A stretch of 64,000 bases of DNA from contig NZ_FJUR01000001.1 in assembly GCF_900067135.1 (NCBI RefSeq), positions 933,501 through 997,500 of the forward strand, written 5' to 3'. Source of the stretch: Rhizobium sp. 9140. GTDB taxonomy: Bacteria > Pseudomonadota > Alphaproteobacteria > Rhizobiales > Rhizobiaceae. Numbering within the stretch: the stretch's first letter is position 1; each line of letters begins with the position of its first letter. Below are positions 36,162-45,702 of this stretch, piece by piece. The position numbers and the translations under genes are program-made. Under the pieces are notes generated by a model. That model ran no database searches, had not been told where the DNA came from, and saw only the letters and a program-made list of their open reading frames with translations.

Positions 36162-36187
36162 AGAGGGCGCCGCAAGCGGCACCCTCT
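36162..36187 (-). terminator. Terminator after the polyol-binding protein gene
   Basis: Arms 36162-36172 and 36177-36187 pair over 11 bp (one G-T) around a 4-base loop, with a TTTC tail on the minus strand. It lies 15-40 bp behind the stop and ahead of the DeoR gene. Confidence 0.65.
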
Positions 36188-36201
36188 CTGGTGTCGAATG
36201 C

Positions 36202-37149
36202 TTACTTGTCGAGCACGAAGGGTGCCGAGTACTTGTCGACATTGTCCTTGGTGATCAGCAGGCAATCGAACAGCTGCTTTTCGGACTTGGCGCCCGTGGC
36301 ACCCGTCTTGATGAAGCTGTCGGCCTGCTTCACGGCTTCTTCCGAGAAGACGGCGACCGGCTGAAGCACGGTGTACTGCAATTCGCCGGCCTTGATGGCG
36401 GCGACTGCATCCGGCGAACCGTCGAAGCCGCCGACCTTGACGTTGGCGATCTTGCCGGCTTCCTTCAGCGCTGCGATGGCGCCGAGCGCCATTTCGTCAT
36501 TGCCCGAGATCACGCCGTTGATATCCGGATTGGCCTGCAACATGGACTGCATCTTGTCGTGGCCCTTGGTGCGGTCCCAGTCGGCCACTTCGGAAGCCGC
36601 CTTTTCGAGGTCCGGATACTGCGTCAGCACGGTCTCGTAGCCATTGGAGCGGGTCGCGGCATTGTTGTCTGAGGGTGCGCCGAAAAGCTCGACATACTTG
36701 CCCTTGTCGCCGACGGCTTCCACCCACTGCGTGGCGCCGAGGGCTGCACCCTGCGCGTTGTTGGACACGAGCTGCGCCTTGGCAAGGCCTTCCTGGTTGA
36801 TCTCGGCATTGACGAGAATGACCGGGATGCCGGCGGCAACGGCTTTCTTGACAGCGCCGACGGAGCCGTCGGCGTTGGCCGGATCGAGGATGATCGCGAC
36901 CGACTTGTTGGTGATGGCGGTGTCGATCAGGTTGCTTTCGGTGTTGGTGTCGCCCTTGTGCGCGCCGACGGTCGCGGTGTAGCCGAGCTTTTCGGCGGCG
37001 GCCTTCGCCACATTGCCTTCGGTCAGCCAGTAGGGGTTCGACGGGTCGTTGACGATCACCGTCATCAGGCCCTCGGCATAGGCGGTGCTGGCAAACATCG
37101 TTGCGGCAGCGGCGGCTGCCATCAGCAGGCGGCTTGCTTTTTTCATCAT
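36202..37149 (-). CDS. eryG: Polyol ABC transporter periplasmic binding protein
   Basis: A 315-residue RbsB-type (PBP1) protein with a signal peptide (about residues 1-25, ASTAYAEG). Typical segments: IVNDPSNPYWLTEGNVAKAA, ILDPANADGSVGAVKKA, and GVISGNDEMALGAIAALKEAG. Context with the ATPase, permease, DUF2291 protein and eryABCD indicates erythritol or a related polyol as ligand. Symbol by position (rhizobial eryEFG order); the ligand is inferred. Confidence 0.85.
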   Translation of the reverse strand: MMKKASRLLMAAAAAATMFASTAYAEGLMTVIVNDPSNPYWLTEGNVAKAAAEKLGYTATVGAHKGDTNTESNLIDTAITNKSVAIILDPANADGSVGAVKKAVAAGIPVILVNAEINQEGLAKAQLVSNNAQGAALGATQWVEAVGDKGKYVELFGAPSDNNAATRSNGYETVLTQYPDLEKAASEVADWDRTKGHDKMQSMLQANPDINGVISGNDEMALGAIAALKEAGKIANVKVGGFDGSPDAVAAIKAGELQYTVLQPVAVFSEEAVKQADSFIKTGATGAKSEKQLFDCLLITKDNVDKYSAPFVLDK

Positions 37150-37281
37150 GGTCTCTCTCCCGGTTGAAATGCGGTTCGGTTGTGCCGGTCACCCGGCGGT
37201 GCTTGTCCGTGGCCGGACCCCTGCCTCTCCTTGAGAAGGCAGAAAGCCGGTGATGCGGAGAAGGTCGTGTGTCGGTCGCCT

Positions 37282-38319
37282 TTACTTCGGGCGGCGGCCG
37301 TACTGGATGCTGTTGAGCAGAACGGCGAGCACGATGACAGCGCCGGTAAAGACGGTCTGCCAGTAGGAGGACACGCCGATGATGACGAGGCCGTCCGACA
37401 GGAAGCCGATGACGAAGGCGCCGAGCATGGTGCCGCCGATCGTGCCGCGTCCGCCGGTCAGCGCCGCGCCGCCGATGACAACGGCCGCAATCGCCGTCAG
37501 CTCATAGGTCGTGCCGGCCGTCGGGCCGGCGGAGGTGAGCTGCGACGAAAGGACGAGGCCGGCAATGGCCGCAGAGATGCCCGAAAGCACGTAGACGATG
37601 ATCTTGACCCGTTTCACCGGCACACCGGAAAGCTCGGCCGCGCGCTCGTTGCCGCCCGACGCATAGAGCCAGCGGCCGAAGGCCGAGCGGCTGAGCATGA
37701 CGAAGCAGAGGATGGCGAGGAGGGCGAGCACGAGAACGCCGATCGGCACACCGAACAGACGGTTGAAGCCCAGCCAGTCGAAGCCGGTATTGCCGAGTTC
37801 CGGGCGACCGCCGAGATTGTTGAAGGTCAGGCCGTTGGTCATCAGTAGCGCCACGCCGCGTGCGACATAGAGCACGCCGAGGGTCGCCACGAAGGCGGGA
37901 ACGCGGAAATAGGCAATGAGCACGCCGTTGACGGCGCCGACGAAGGCGCCGAGCGCGCAGGTGAGAATGACCACGACCCAGACAGGCGGATAGAGCACCA
38001 CGCCGAACGCATCGAGCGTCACGCCCTGCATCAGATAGCCCGCGACGACGCCGGACAGGCCGAGGGTGGAGCCGACCGAGAGGTCGATGCCGCCGTTGAG
38101 GATGACGAGCAGCATGCCGATGGCGAGGATACCGAAGATCGCCACATGCGACGACATGATCAGGAAATTGGCGACGGAGAAATAATAGGGCGACAGCAGC
38201 GAGAACACGACGATGATCGCGATCAATGCGAAGAAGGCGCGGCCCTCGAGCAGGAGTTGACCGATATTCATCGTCTTCTTCTGCGGGGTCGGGCGCGCGG
38301 ATGAGTTGGTTGCCGACAT
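37282..38319 (-). CDS. eryF: Polyol ABC transporter permease (RbsC family)
   Basis: A 345-residue permease with about ten TM helices. The RbsC-family signature is GGIDLSVGSTLGLSGVVAG (about residues 82-100), with RVPAFVATLGVLYVARG and GGAALTGGRGTIGGTMLG further on. The ATG at 38319 is the natural start; the open frame runs on upstream through the ATPase gene as a shadow. Two bases separate it from the ATPase stop. Confidence 0.88.
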   Translation of the reverse strand: MSATNSSARPTPQKKTMNIGQLLLEGRAFFALIAIIVVFSLLSPYYFSVANFLIMSSHVAIFGILAIGMLLVILNGGIDLSVGSTLGLSGVVAGYLMQGVTLDAFGVVLYPPVWVVVILTCALGAFVGAVNGVLIAYFRVPAFVATLGVLYVARGVALLMTNGLTFNNLGGRPELGNTGFDWLGFNRLFGVPIGVLVLALLAILCFVMLSRSAFGRWLYASGGNERAAELSGVPVKRVKIIVYVLSGISAAIAGLVLSSQLTSAGPTAGTTYELTAIAAVVIGGAALTGGRGTIGGTMLGAFVIGFLSDGLVIIGVSSYWQTVFTGAVIVLAVLLNSIQYGRRPK

Positions 38320-38321
38320 GA

Positions 38322-39917
38322 TCACTGCGTCCTCGTTTCGGGCTCGTGCCCATCTGATCCATGGCCGCCAGCCTTTTCGCCGGATGCCGCCATGATGCTT
38401 TCCTTGGTGACGTCGGAGCCGAACTCGGCCGAGATGCGGCCACGGCGCATGACGACGATGCGATGCGCGATGCTCAGGCATTCGCCCACTTCCGATGTCG
38501 AATAGATGACGGCGAGGCCCTGGCGGGCGCGCTCGGCGAGCAGCTTGAACACTTCCGACTTCGCCCCGATATCGATGCCGCGGCTGGGCTCGTCGAGCAG
38601 CATGACCTCCGGGTCCGTCGCCAGCATCTTGCCGATGACCACCTTCTGCTGGTTGCCGCCCGACAGCGAGCCGATGGGTGCGGCCCCACCATCCGTCTTG
38701 ATGTGGACCTTGGCGATCGCGTCCGTCACGAGCCCCGCCTCGCTGCGGCGCGAGGTGAAAATGCCCTTGGTAAAGGCGCCGATGCTGGCGAGCGACAGGT
38801 TGCTGCCGACGGTCATCGTCTGCACCAGCCCGTCGCGCTGCCGGTCTTCCGGCACAAGCACCAGCCCGTTGTCGATACGCGCTGCGATCGAGAGCCCGGA
38901 CACGTCCTGCCCGTGCAGCATGACGCGGCCGGCAGACGGTTGCAGCCGGCCGGCCACGCATTCGAGAAGCTCGGTGCGCCCGGCACCCATCAGCCCGTAG
39001 ATGCAGACGACCTCGCCGGCGCGCACGTCGAGCGAGAGATTGTCGACCACGGAATAGTCGGCGCCCGAGGCATCCGGCACCGACAGGTTCTCGATCGACA
39101 GCGCGACCGGCCCGAAGGCATAGCCGGTCGGCGGCGCGCCGAGATCGAAGTTCTCGCCGACCATGTTGCGCACGATCCATTCGAGATCGATCTCGCTCCG
39201 CGCCGCATAGGCCGTCATCGTGCCGTCGCGCAGCACCACGGCGTGATGGGTGATCTGCAACGCTTCTTCGAGATGGTGTGAGATATAGACGATGGAAACG
39301 CCGCGCGCTGTGAGGTCGCGGATGACCTTGAAGAGCACCTCGACTTCCGACGCGCTCAGCGCCGAAGTCGGCTCGTCCATGATGAGGATGCGGGAATTGA
39401 CCGACAGGGCGCGGGCAATTTCCACGATCTGCTGCTGCCCGAGGCGAAGCGCCTCGACCGGCGTCAGCGGGTCGATCTCTTCCTCCAGCTCTTCCATCAG
39501 AAGCCGCGTCTGCCGTTCTTCCTCGGCGTAATCGACACCGGTCGCGCCCATGATCTCGCGGCCCATGAAGATGTTGTCGCGAACGTTCATGTTCAGCGCC
39601 AGCGACAGTTCCTGATGGATGATCGAGACGCCGCTGTCGCGGGCATGCGACGAGGAGGAGAAGGTGACGGGCGCGCCATCCAGCATGATCTCGCCGGAGG
39701 TCGGTTGAATGACGCCAGAGAGAATCTTCATCAGCGTCGACTTGCCGGCCCCGTTCTCGCCGAACAGCGTGGTGACCTGGCCGCGACAGATCTCGAAGTT
39801 CACGCCTTTCAGCGCGTGGATGCTGCCATAGGACTTGGCAATGTTGCGCGCTTCCATGACGACGGCGCCGTGGTCGCCGGATGTTTTGCGGGCTGTGCTG
39901 GCGGTGACGGCGTTCAT
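38322..39917 (-). CDS. eryE: Polyol ABC transporter tandem ATPase (RbsA/MglA family)
   Basis: A 531-residue double ATPase. The first domain has Walker A GENGAGKST and signature LRLGQQQIVEIARAL; the second has degenerate Walker A (GLMGAGRTELLE) and LSGGNQQKVVIGKML, as in RbsA. The acidic tail EKAGGHGSDGHEPETR is non-conserved. It overlaps the stop of the DUF2291 gene by 4 bp. Confidence 0.88.
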   Translation of the reverse strand: MNAVTASTARKTSGDHGAVVMEARNIAKSYGSIHALKGVNFEICRGQVTTLFGENGAGKSTLMKILSGVIQPTSGEIMLDGAPVTFSSSSHARDSGVSIIHQELSLALNMNVRDNIFMGREIMGATGVDYAEEERQTRLLMEELEEEIDPLTPVEALRLGQQQIVEIARALSVNSRILIMDEPTSALSASEVEVLFKVIRDLTARGVSIVYISHHLEEALQITHHAVVLRDGTMTAYAARSEIDLEWIVRNMVGENFDLGAPPTGYAFGPVALSIENLSVPDASGADYSVVDNLSLDVRAGEVVCIYGLMGAGRTELLECVAGRLQPSAGRVMLHGQDVSGLSIAARIDNGLVLVPEDRQRDGLVQTMTVGSNLSLASIGAFTKGIFTSRRSEAGLVTDAIAKVHIKTDGGAAPIGSLSGGNQQKVVIGKMLATDPEVMLLDEPSRGIDIGAKSEVFKLLAERARQGLAVIYSTSEVGECLSIAHRIVVMRRGRISAEFGSDVTKESIMAASGEKAGGHGSDGHEPETRTQ

Positions 39918-40570
39918 TTCACGGTCACCATTACCGGTGTCACCAGCCAGTTCTTGGGGTTGATCAGCTTGAAGACGCCGGTGATCTCGACCGTCTTGCC
40001 TTCGAGCGCTGTCGGATCGATGTTGCCGAGCGTCTCCTTCTTCATGGCGTTGTTCAGCGCAGAGCCGGCGTTCTGGTACTCGATCTGGTTGGTGAACTGG
40101 CCGAACTCGATCTCGCCGGTCGCGTCCCGCAGGTCCGTGCCGTTGATGGCCGGGCCGGTCTGCACCCGCACCACGGTTCCCTCGGGCAGCCCCGTAACGG
40201 CGATCGTGTTGGTGCTCGACATCCGCTCGCCGACCGTGCCGGTGAACTTGACCGGAATGACCGGTCCGGTGCTGGTGGCAACGCCGTATTTCGTGCCGGC
40301 TGCAGCCTTGTCGGCGGCGATCGCGCTGCCGAGTTCGGCGGCATCGACCGCGCGGCTGACCACGCTGTCGCGCACTTTGGGGAAGTTCTCCGTCCCAAAG
40401 GCTTCGGGTGAGAACACGTCGGCGCGCACGTCATGCTCAGAGCCGATCCGCACCACTCTCGTGTCGTAGACCATGGCACCGACGAGGACCACGGCGAGTG
40501 CCGCCGCGATCGCGCGTCCGCGGGTCAGGAGAGGGGTGTTCAGCGATTTCGTGTCGGCAACGGTGCTCAT
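39914..40570 (-). CDS. DUF2291 periplasmic protein of the polyol transporter
   Basis: A 218-residue protein with one N-terminal TM/anchor (about residues 17-36, AIAAALAVVLVGAMVYDTRVV) and an external DUF2291 domain (EAFGTENFPKVRDSVV, AAAGTKYGVATS, FTNQIEYQNAGSALNNAMK). Proteins of this type accompany RbsABC-like polyol transporters in rhizobia; their role is not established. First gene of the leftward arm, translationally coupled to the ATPase. Confidence 0.85.
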   Translation of the reverse strand: MSTVADTKSLNTPLLTRGRAIAAALAVVLVGAMVYDTRVVRIGSEHDVRADVFSPEAFGTENFPKVRDSVVSRAVDAAELGSAIAADKAAAGTKYGVATSTGPVIPVKFTGTVGERMSSTNTIAVTGLPEGTVVRVQTGPAINGTDLRDATGEIEFGQFTNQIEYQNAGSALNNAMKKETLGNIDPTALEGKTVEITGVFKLINPKNWLVTPVMVTVK

Positions 40571-40825
40571 GACGAAAGCCTCAAATCTGGAATCGCCTCT
40601 CGAAAGAGGCGCAAGGGTCGAATGGACGCCGCAGACTTCCCGCGACGGAGGGACGGTCGGGTCGGGTTTCAGCTCTGGCGAAGGATGACGGGAATGCACC
40701 TGTCTGCTGGCAGCGCCTGCCGCGAGAGCAGGGCAGATCGGCGGAACGGGATTGCGGTGCTGGTCATGGCGTCTCCTCCTTCACGCATCCGCCGACGATC
40801 TCCTCCCATCGGCCTTCATGCTGGG

Positions 40826-40854
40826 TGATAACAGATGGTAGGTCTGTGTTATCA
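40826..40854. promoter_or_regulatory. Inverted repeat in the ery control region
   Basis: TGATAACA (40826-40833), 13 bp, TGTTATCA (40847-40854), a perfect 8-bp dyad. Candidate operator for the SorC- or DeoR-family regulator of the locus. Confidence 0.6.
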
Positions 40855-41080
40855 ACGAGGCAAACAATGATAGAAAAATTTCGAGGTGTCAACGGCTGCG
40901 GCTTTCGGAAAGGCATGTTGGTAAGCGCGGAAATTTTGGGTAACGGACGTGTGGCACGCTCGGATGTCGGGGAGGTCGTGCTTATCAGAATTCAGGATCA
41001 GGAGGAGGCATTGGCCGCGGGTGTGGCGTTTGACCGGCACGGATGTCGGTTTAGTGAGTTGAAAATATTAAATAATAATC

Positions 41081-41097
41081 TGATATCTGGTGATATC
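41081..41097. promoter_or_regulatory. Phased TGATATC repeat in the ery control region
   Basis: TGATATC at 41081-41087 recurs at 41091-41097, exactly 10 bp on. The segment 41082-41097 is also a dyad of two GATATC boxes around 4 bp. Confidence 0.4.
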
Positions 41098-41457
41098 GGG
41101 ATGATCTGCAACGTTGTCTGACGCGGCGCTTGCGGGTGTCATTACAGGTGAGAGGGTGACGGAATTATAAAGGTGACTCATTGGGATCGCCTCCAGACGA
41201 TCTTGACAAATCGCAATCTCTATGAAAAAAAATACGAGAACAGAAAGATATTTCGATGACAATGTTATGTCTGTGAGATATCGATCGTTTCGGTTGGCCG
41301 GACGTTTCAGGGGTTCTGCTTTCCCGGTTGATCTCTCTGGAGGCGCCGGCGCCGAACACTCTTCGGAGGAAGAGTTTTGCGAGGATGGGAGGAGTTTCGA
41401 TGACGCGATGGGCAGGAGCGCGGCTGCGACCCGTTTTGGCGCGCAGGAACCGGCGTC

Positions 41458-43086
41458 ATGCGTGACATCATCATCGGTATCGACGCGGGAACGTCGGTCA
41501 TCAAGGCCGTGGCCTTCGATCTGGGCGGACGACAGCTCGCCTGCGCATCCGTCCGCAATGTCTATGTCACCGGCGACGATGGCTCCGCCACCCAGTCCCT
41601 GACGCAGACTTGGGCGGATTGCGTCTCCGCGCTGAAAGGCCTCTCCGAAAAGATCGACGGCCTTGCGGCAAGAACCGCGGCCCTGGCCGTAACCGCGCAA
41701 GGGGACGGAACCTGGCTCGTCGGGCCGGACAACCGTCCCGTCGGCGATGCCTGGCTGTGGCTCGATGCCCGCGCCGCGCCGACCGTGCGCCGCCTTGCCG
41801 GCCGCAGCGAGGACCGCGCCCGTTTCGAGGCGACGGGCACAGGGCTCAACACCTGCCAGCAGGGCGCGCAGATGGCGCATATGGACCGGCACCGCCCCGA
41901 GCTTCTAGACGGCGCCGATGTCGCGCTGCATTGCAAGGATTGGCTCTACCTGAACCTCACCGGCATCCGCGCCACGGACCCGTCGGAAGCTAGCTTCACT
42001 TTCGGCAATTTCCGCACCCGGCGCTACGATGACGTGGCGATCGACAGCCTCGGTCTTGCCCATCGCCGCACCCTCCTGCCGGAGATCATCGATGGCACGG
42101 AGGTCATGCACCCGCTCTCCGCCGACGCCGCCCGGGCGACCGGACTTCTCGCGGGAACACCGGTGTCGCTTGGCTATGTCGATATGGTCATGACCGCGCT
42201 CGGTGCCGGCGTGCGCACGCGCTCGACGAATGCCGCCTGCTCCACCGTCGGCTCCACCGGCGTCCACATGCGCGCCAAGCCCGTGGACGCGGTGCATCTG
42301 AACGCCGAGGGGACGGGCTATGTCATCGCGCTGCCCGTACCCGGCATCGTCACCCAGGTTCAGACGAACATGGGCGCGACCCTGAACATCGACTGGATCC
42401 TGCGCCTGGCCGCCGATCTGATGGCGGATGCGGGCCGGCAGGTCGCGTTTTCCGATCTCGTCGGGCGGATCGAGCACTGGCTGGAAACGACGCGGCCCGG
42501 CGCGCTGCTCTATCATCCCTATATTTCCGAGGCCGGCGAACGCGGACCCTTCGTCAATGCCAATGCCCGCGCCGGCTTTATCGGCCTTTCCACCCGCCAT
42601 GGCTTTCCCGACATGCTGCGCGCGGTGGTCGAGGGGCTGGGCATGGCGACGCGCGATTGCTACGCGGCCATGGGCGCGATGCCGGAGGAACTGCGGCTGA
42701 CCGGCGGTGCCGCCCGTTCCCGCGCGCTGCGCAGCGTCCTTGCCGCCTCGGTCGATGCTCCGGTTCGCATCTCCGACCGCGAGGAGGCAGGGGCCGCCGG
42801 TGCCGCGATGATGGCGGCCGTGGCCCTCGGTGTATACCCCACCATGGATGCCTGCATCGACGAATGGGTGAGCCCGCTCTTGGGGCAGGCCGAAGCGGCC
42901 GATCCCGATCTCGCCCGCCACTACGACCGCCTCTATCCGGCCTATGTCGCGGCGCGCCAGTCGCTTGCGCCCGTATGGGAAACGCTGGCCGACGAGCATG
43001 GGCAGGCGAGCCCCGAGAAAGACGAGACGACGGCCGTTTTAGGCCTTGCCGACACGACGACGCGCGACGACGCGTCCCACCTTTGA
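41458..43086 (+). CDS. eryA: Erythritol kinase (FGGY family)
   Basis: A 542-residue FGGY carbohydrate kinase that phosphorylates erythritol. The N-terminal phosphate-binding loop is IGIDAGTSVIKAVAFD, and the active-site aspartate region is TLGAGVRTRS/AACSTVGSTG with GYVDMVMTALG. The C-terminal ATP loop is LTGGAARSRAL (about residue 420). Together with eryB, C and D in order, the erythritol assignment is strong. eryB follows after 10 bp. Confidence 0.9.
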   Translation: MRDIIIGIDAGTSVIKAVAFDLGGRQLACASVRNVYVTGDDGSATQSLTQTWADCVSALKGLSEKIDGLAARTAALAVTAQGDGTWLVGPDNRPVGDAWLWLDARAAPTVRRLAGRSEDRARFEATGTGLNTCQQGAQMAHMDRHRPELLDGADVALHCKDWLYLNLTGIRATDPSEASFTFGNFRTRRYDDVAIDSLGLAHRRTLLPEIIDGTEVMHPLSADAARATGLLAGTPVSLGYVDMVMTALGAGVRTRSTNAACSTVGSTGVHMRAKPVDAVHLNAEGTGYVIALPVPGIVTQVQTNMGATLNIDWILRLAADLMADAGRQVAFSDLVGRIEHWLETTRPGALLYHPYISEAGERGPFVNANARAGFIGLSTRHGFPDMLRAVVEGLGMATRDCYAAMGAMPEELRLTGGAARSRALRSVLAASVDAPVRISDREEAGAAGAAMMAAVALGVYPTMDACIDEWVSPLLGQAEAADPDLARHYDRLYPAYVAARQSLAPVWETLADEHGQASPEKDETTAVLGLADTTTRDDASHL

Positions 43087-43096
43087 GGAGCCTGAC

Positions 43097-44608
43097 ATGA
43101 CAGAAGCAAAGACGGTCGATCTCTTCGTGATCGGCGGCGGCATCAACGGCGCCGGCATCGCGCGCGATGCCGCAGGCCGCGGCCTCCAGGTCATCCTCTG
43201 CGAAAAAGGGGATCTGGCAGAAGGCACGTCGTCGCGCTCCGGCAAGCTCGTCCATGGCGGCTTGCGCTATCTCGAATATTACGAATTTCGGCTGGTGCGC
43301 GAGGCGCTGATCGAGCGCGAGGTTCTCCTCAATTCGGCAAGCCACATCATCTGGCCCATGCGCTTCGTGCTGCCCCACAGCCCGGACGACCGTCCCGCCT
43401 GGCTCGTCCGGCTCGGCCTCTTCCTTTACGACCATCTCGGCGGCCGCAAGCGCCTGCCCGGCACCCGCTCGCTCGATCTGCATCGCGATCCCGAGGGCGC
43501 GCCGATCCTCGACAAATATACCAAAGGCTTCGAGTATTCCGACTGTTGGGTGGACGACGCCCGCCTCGTGGTGTTGAACGCGCTCGACGCGGCCGAGCGC
43601 GGCGCAACGGTGCTGACGCGCACCGCCTGCATCAGCGCCCGCCGGGAGGACGGCGGCTGGCGCGTGGAGACGCGCAACGAGCGCACCGGGGAAATATCGT
43701 CCTTCCGGGCGAAGGTTCTCGTCAATGCCGGCGGCCCCTGGGTCAACGATATCGTCGGCAGGGTCGCAGGCTCCAACAGCAGCCGCAACGTGCGCCTCGT
43801 CAAGGGTAGCCACATCGTCGTGCCGAAGTTCTGGGACGGTCAACAGGCTTATCTCGTGCAGAACCACGACAAGCGGGTCATCTTCATCAACCCTTACGAG
43901 GGCGACAAGGCGCTGATCGGCACCACCGACATTCCTTATGAAGGCCGTCCGGAAGAGGTGCAGGCCGAGGAGAAGGAAATCGATTACCTGCTCGCCGCCG
44001 TGAACCGCTACTTCAAGGAGAAGCTGCGCCGCAGCGATGTGCTGCACAGCTTCTCCGGCGTTCGTCCGCTCTTCGACGACGGCAAGGGCAACCCGTCTGC
44101 CGTCACGCGCGACTATGTCTTCGAGCTTGACGAGACCGGCGGCGCCCCGATGCTCAACATCTACGGCGGCAAGATCACGACCTTCCGCAAGCTCTCCGAA
44201 CACGCCATCCAGAAGATCGCCGGCTTCTTTCCAAACATGAAGGGCGACTGGACTCGGGGAGCGACGCTGCCGGGCGGCGAGATCCCGAACGCCGATTACG
44301 TGCAGTTCACTGAACGGATGCGCAGCGACTACCCCTGGATGCCGCGCGCACTGGTCAACCACTACGGCCGCCTCTATGGCGCCCGCGTTAACCGCATCGT
44401 CAAGGGTGTGACATCGCTCGACGGGCTCGGCCGCCACTTCGGCGGACAACTCTACGAGGCCGAGGTGCGCTATCTCGTTGCCAACGAATGGGCGGAGACG
44501 GCCGAAGACGTGCTCGTGCGCCGCACCAAGCAGAACCTGCATCTGACGGAAGCCGAGCGGACGGCGTTTGCGGACTGGTTCGACGCGCATGTCGCGCTGG
44601 CGGCCTGA
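43097..44608 (+). CDS. eryB: Erythritol-4-phosphate dehydrogenase (GlpD-like FAD enzyme)
   Basis: A 503-residue FAD enzyme related to aerobic glycerol-3-phosphate dehydrogenase. FAD site: DLFVIGGGINGAGIARDAAG (about 8-27). GlpD signatures: RSGKLVHGGLRYLEYYEF and FSGVRPLFDD. It oxidises erythritol 4-phosphate to a tetrulose 4-phosphate and feeds the quinone pool. Start at 43097; the longer frame to 43046 overlaps eryA. Confidence 0.9.
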   Translation: MTEAKTVDLFVIGGGINGAGIARDAAGRGLQVILCEKGDLAEGTSSRSGKLVHGGLRYLEYYEFRLVREALIEREVLLNSASHIIWPMRFVLPHSPDDRPAWLVRLGLFLYDHLGGRKRLPGTRSLDLHRDPEGAPILDKYTKGFEYSDCWVDDARLVVLNALDAAERGATVLTRTACISARREDGGWRVETRNERTGEISSFRAKVLVNAGGPWVNDIVGRVAGSNSSRNVRLVKGSHIVVPKFWDGQQAYLVQNHDKRVIFINPYEGDKALIGTTDIPYEGRPEEVQAEEKEIDYLLAAVNRYFKEKLRRSDVLHSFSGVRPLFDDGKGNPSAVTRDYVFELDETGGAPMLNIYGGKITTFRKLSEHAIQKIAGFFPNMKGDWTRGATLPGGEIPNADYVQFTERMRSDYPWMPRALVNHYGRLYGARVNRIVKGVTSLDGLGRHFGGQLYEAEVRYLVANEWAETAEDVLVRRTKQNLHLTEAERTAFADWFDAHVALAA

Positions 44609-44617
44609 GGATCGATC

Positions 44618-45553
44618 ATGAAGCTGACCCTGTCGCTCAACACCAATCCGCTGGTCAACCGGTTCGCCGAGCCGGACGACCTGATCGATACCGTGGCGCG
44701 TGAACTGAAGATCCGCGATCTGCAGCTGACGCACGAGTTCATCAATCCGAGCTGGCCCGCACCCGTCATCCGCCGCCTGACGCGGGATATGCGGGCGGCT
44801 CTCACGCGGACCGGCGTGCGCATCACTTCGGGCATGACGGGTCCCTACGGACGCCTCAACCATTTCGGCCACCCCGACCGGGACGTGCGGCGCTATTATG
44901 TCGACTGGTTCAAGACCTTTGCCGATATCACGGCGGATCTCGGCGGCGTCTCGGTCGGCACGCAGTTCGCCATCTTCACCTATAAGGATTTCGACAATCC
45001 CGCCCGGCGCGAAGAGCTCGTCAAGATCGCCATCGACTGCTGGTCGGAGGTTGCCGAGCATGGCAAGGCGGCCGGTCTTCACTACATCTTCTGGGAGCCG
45101 ATGAGCGTCGGGCGCGAGTTCGGCGAGACGATTTCCGAATGCATACGCTTGCAGGACCGGCTGACGGCGGCTGATATGGCGATTCCCATGTGGATGATGG
45201 CCGATATCGATCATGGCGACGTGACCTCGCCCAATCCCGACGATGTCGATCCCTATGCCTGGGCGCGCGCGGTGCCAAAGCTCTCGCCGATCATCCATAT
45301 CAAGCAGAGCCTGATGGATAAGGGTGGCCACAGGCCTTTCACGTCCGAGTTCAACGCCCGTGGCCGGGTGCATCCCGCGCCGCTGCTGGAAGCACTCGCC
45401 GAGGGAGGTGCCGAGGACAACGAGATCTGCCTCGAGCTGTCCTTCAAGGAGCGCGATCCGAACGACCGTCAGGTGATCGAACAGATCGCGGAAAGCATCG
45501 CCTTCTGGGCGCCGCATATCGATACGGGCGCTGCCGACCTCAACATCGGATAG
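44618..45553 (+). CDS. eryC: Tetrulose-4-phosphate racemase/isomerase EryC (TIM barrel)
   Basis: A 311-residue sugar-phosphate isomerase/epimerase-family (AP_endonuc_2) TIM barrel: GMTGPYGRLNHFGHPDRD, YIFWEPMSVGREFGET, MWMMADIDHGDV, and IIHIKQSLMDKGGHRPF. In Brucella EryC converts L- to D-3-tetrulose-4-phosphate (established knowledge); a dehydrogenase role was assigned earlier. Conserved metal-site E and H residues are present. 9 bp behind eryB. Confidence 0.88.
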   Translation: MKLTLSLNTNPLVNRFAEPDDLIDTVARELKIRDLQLTHEFINPSWPAPVIRRLTRDMRAALTRTGVRITSGMTGPYGRLNHFGHPDRDVRRYYVDWFKTFADITADLGGVSVGTQFAIFTYKDFDNPARREELVKIAIDCWSEVAEHGKAAGLHYIFWEPMSVGREFGETISECIRLQDRLTAADMAIPMWMMADIDHGDVTSPNPDDVDPYAWARAVPKLSPIIHIKQSLMDKGGHRPFTSEFNARGRVHPAPLLEALAEGGAEDNEICLELSFKERDPNDRQVIEQIAESIAFWAPHIDTGAADLNIG

Positions 45554-45702
45554 GCCCGATGTTCGTGGAGGCGGGAGCTGAAATGACGTGCAGGCGTGAG
45601 GGACGGGGTATATGGCAGAAGTGAGGGCGAAACGGATCGGCCTGCGGCAGGACGTTGGCGATCGGAAGCCTTTATAGAACGCCAGAAGCCTCAACAGAAC
45701 GC

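Larger units (their letters stand above)
40571..41457. other. 887-bp divergent control region of the polyol locus
   Basis: It separates the leftward transporter arm from eryA. The middle (about 40830-41290) is clearly more A+T-rich than its surroundings and holds a TGATAACA/TGTTATCA dyad, a GATATC doublet and a TTGACA (41203-41208) without a convincing -10 at 17 bp. An open frame (40825-41121) has no ribosome site or family resemblance. The size and structure suit binding by EryD and the DeoR protein. Confidence 0.6.

Noticed and set aside
40825..41121. A 98-codon frame in the ery control region
   Set aside because: No ribosome site and no recognisable family. It is unusually A+T-rich, like the regulatory DNA around it; low-level doubt remains.
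41203..41231. A TTGACA-based promoter for eryA
   Set aside because: TTGACA is perfect, but no acceptable -10 lies 16-18 bp downstream, and it is 250 bp from eryA.
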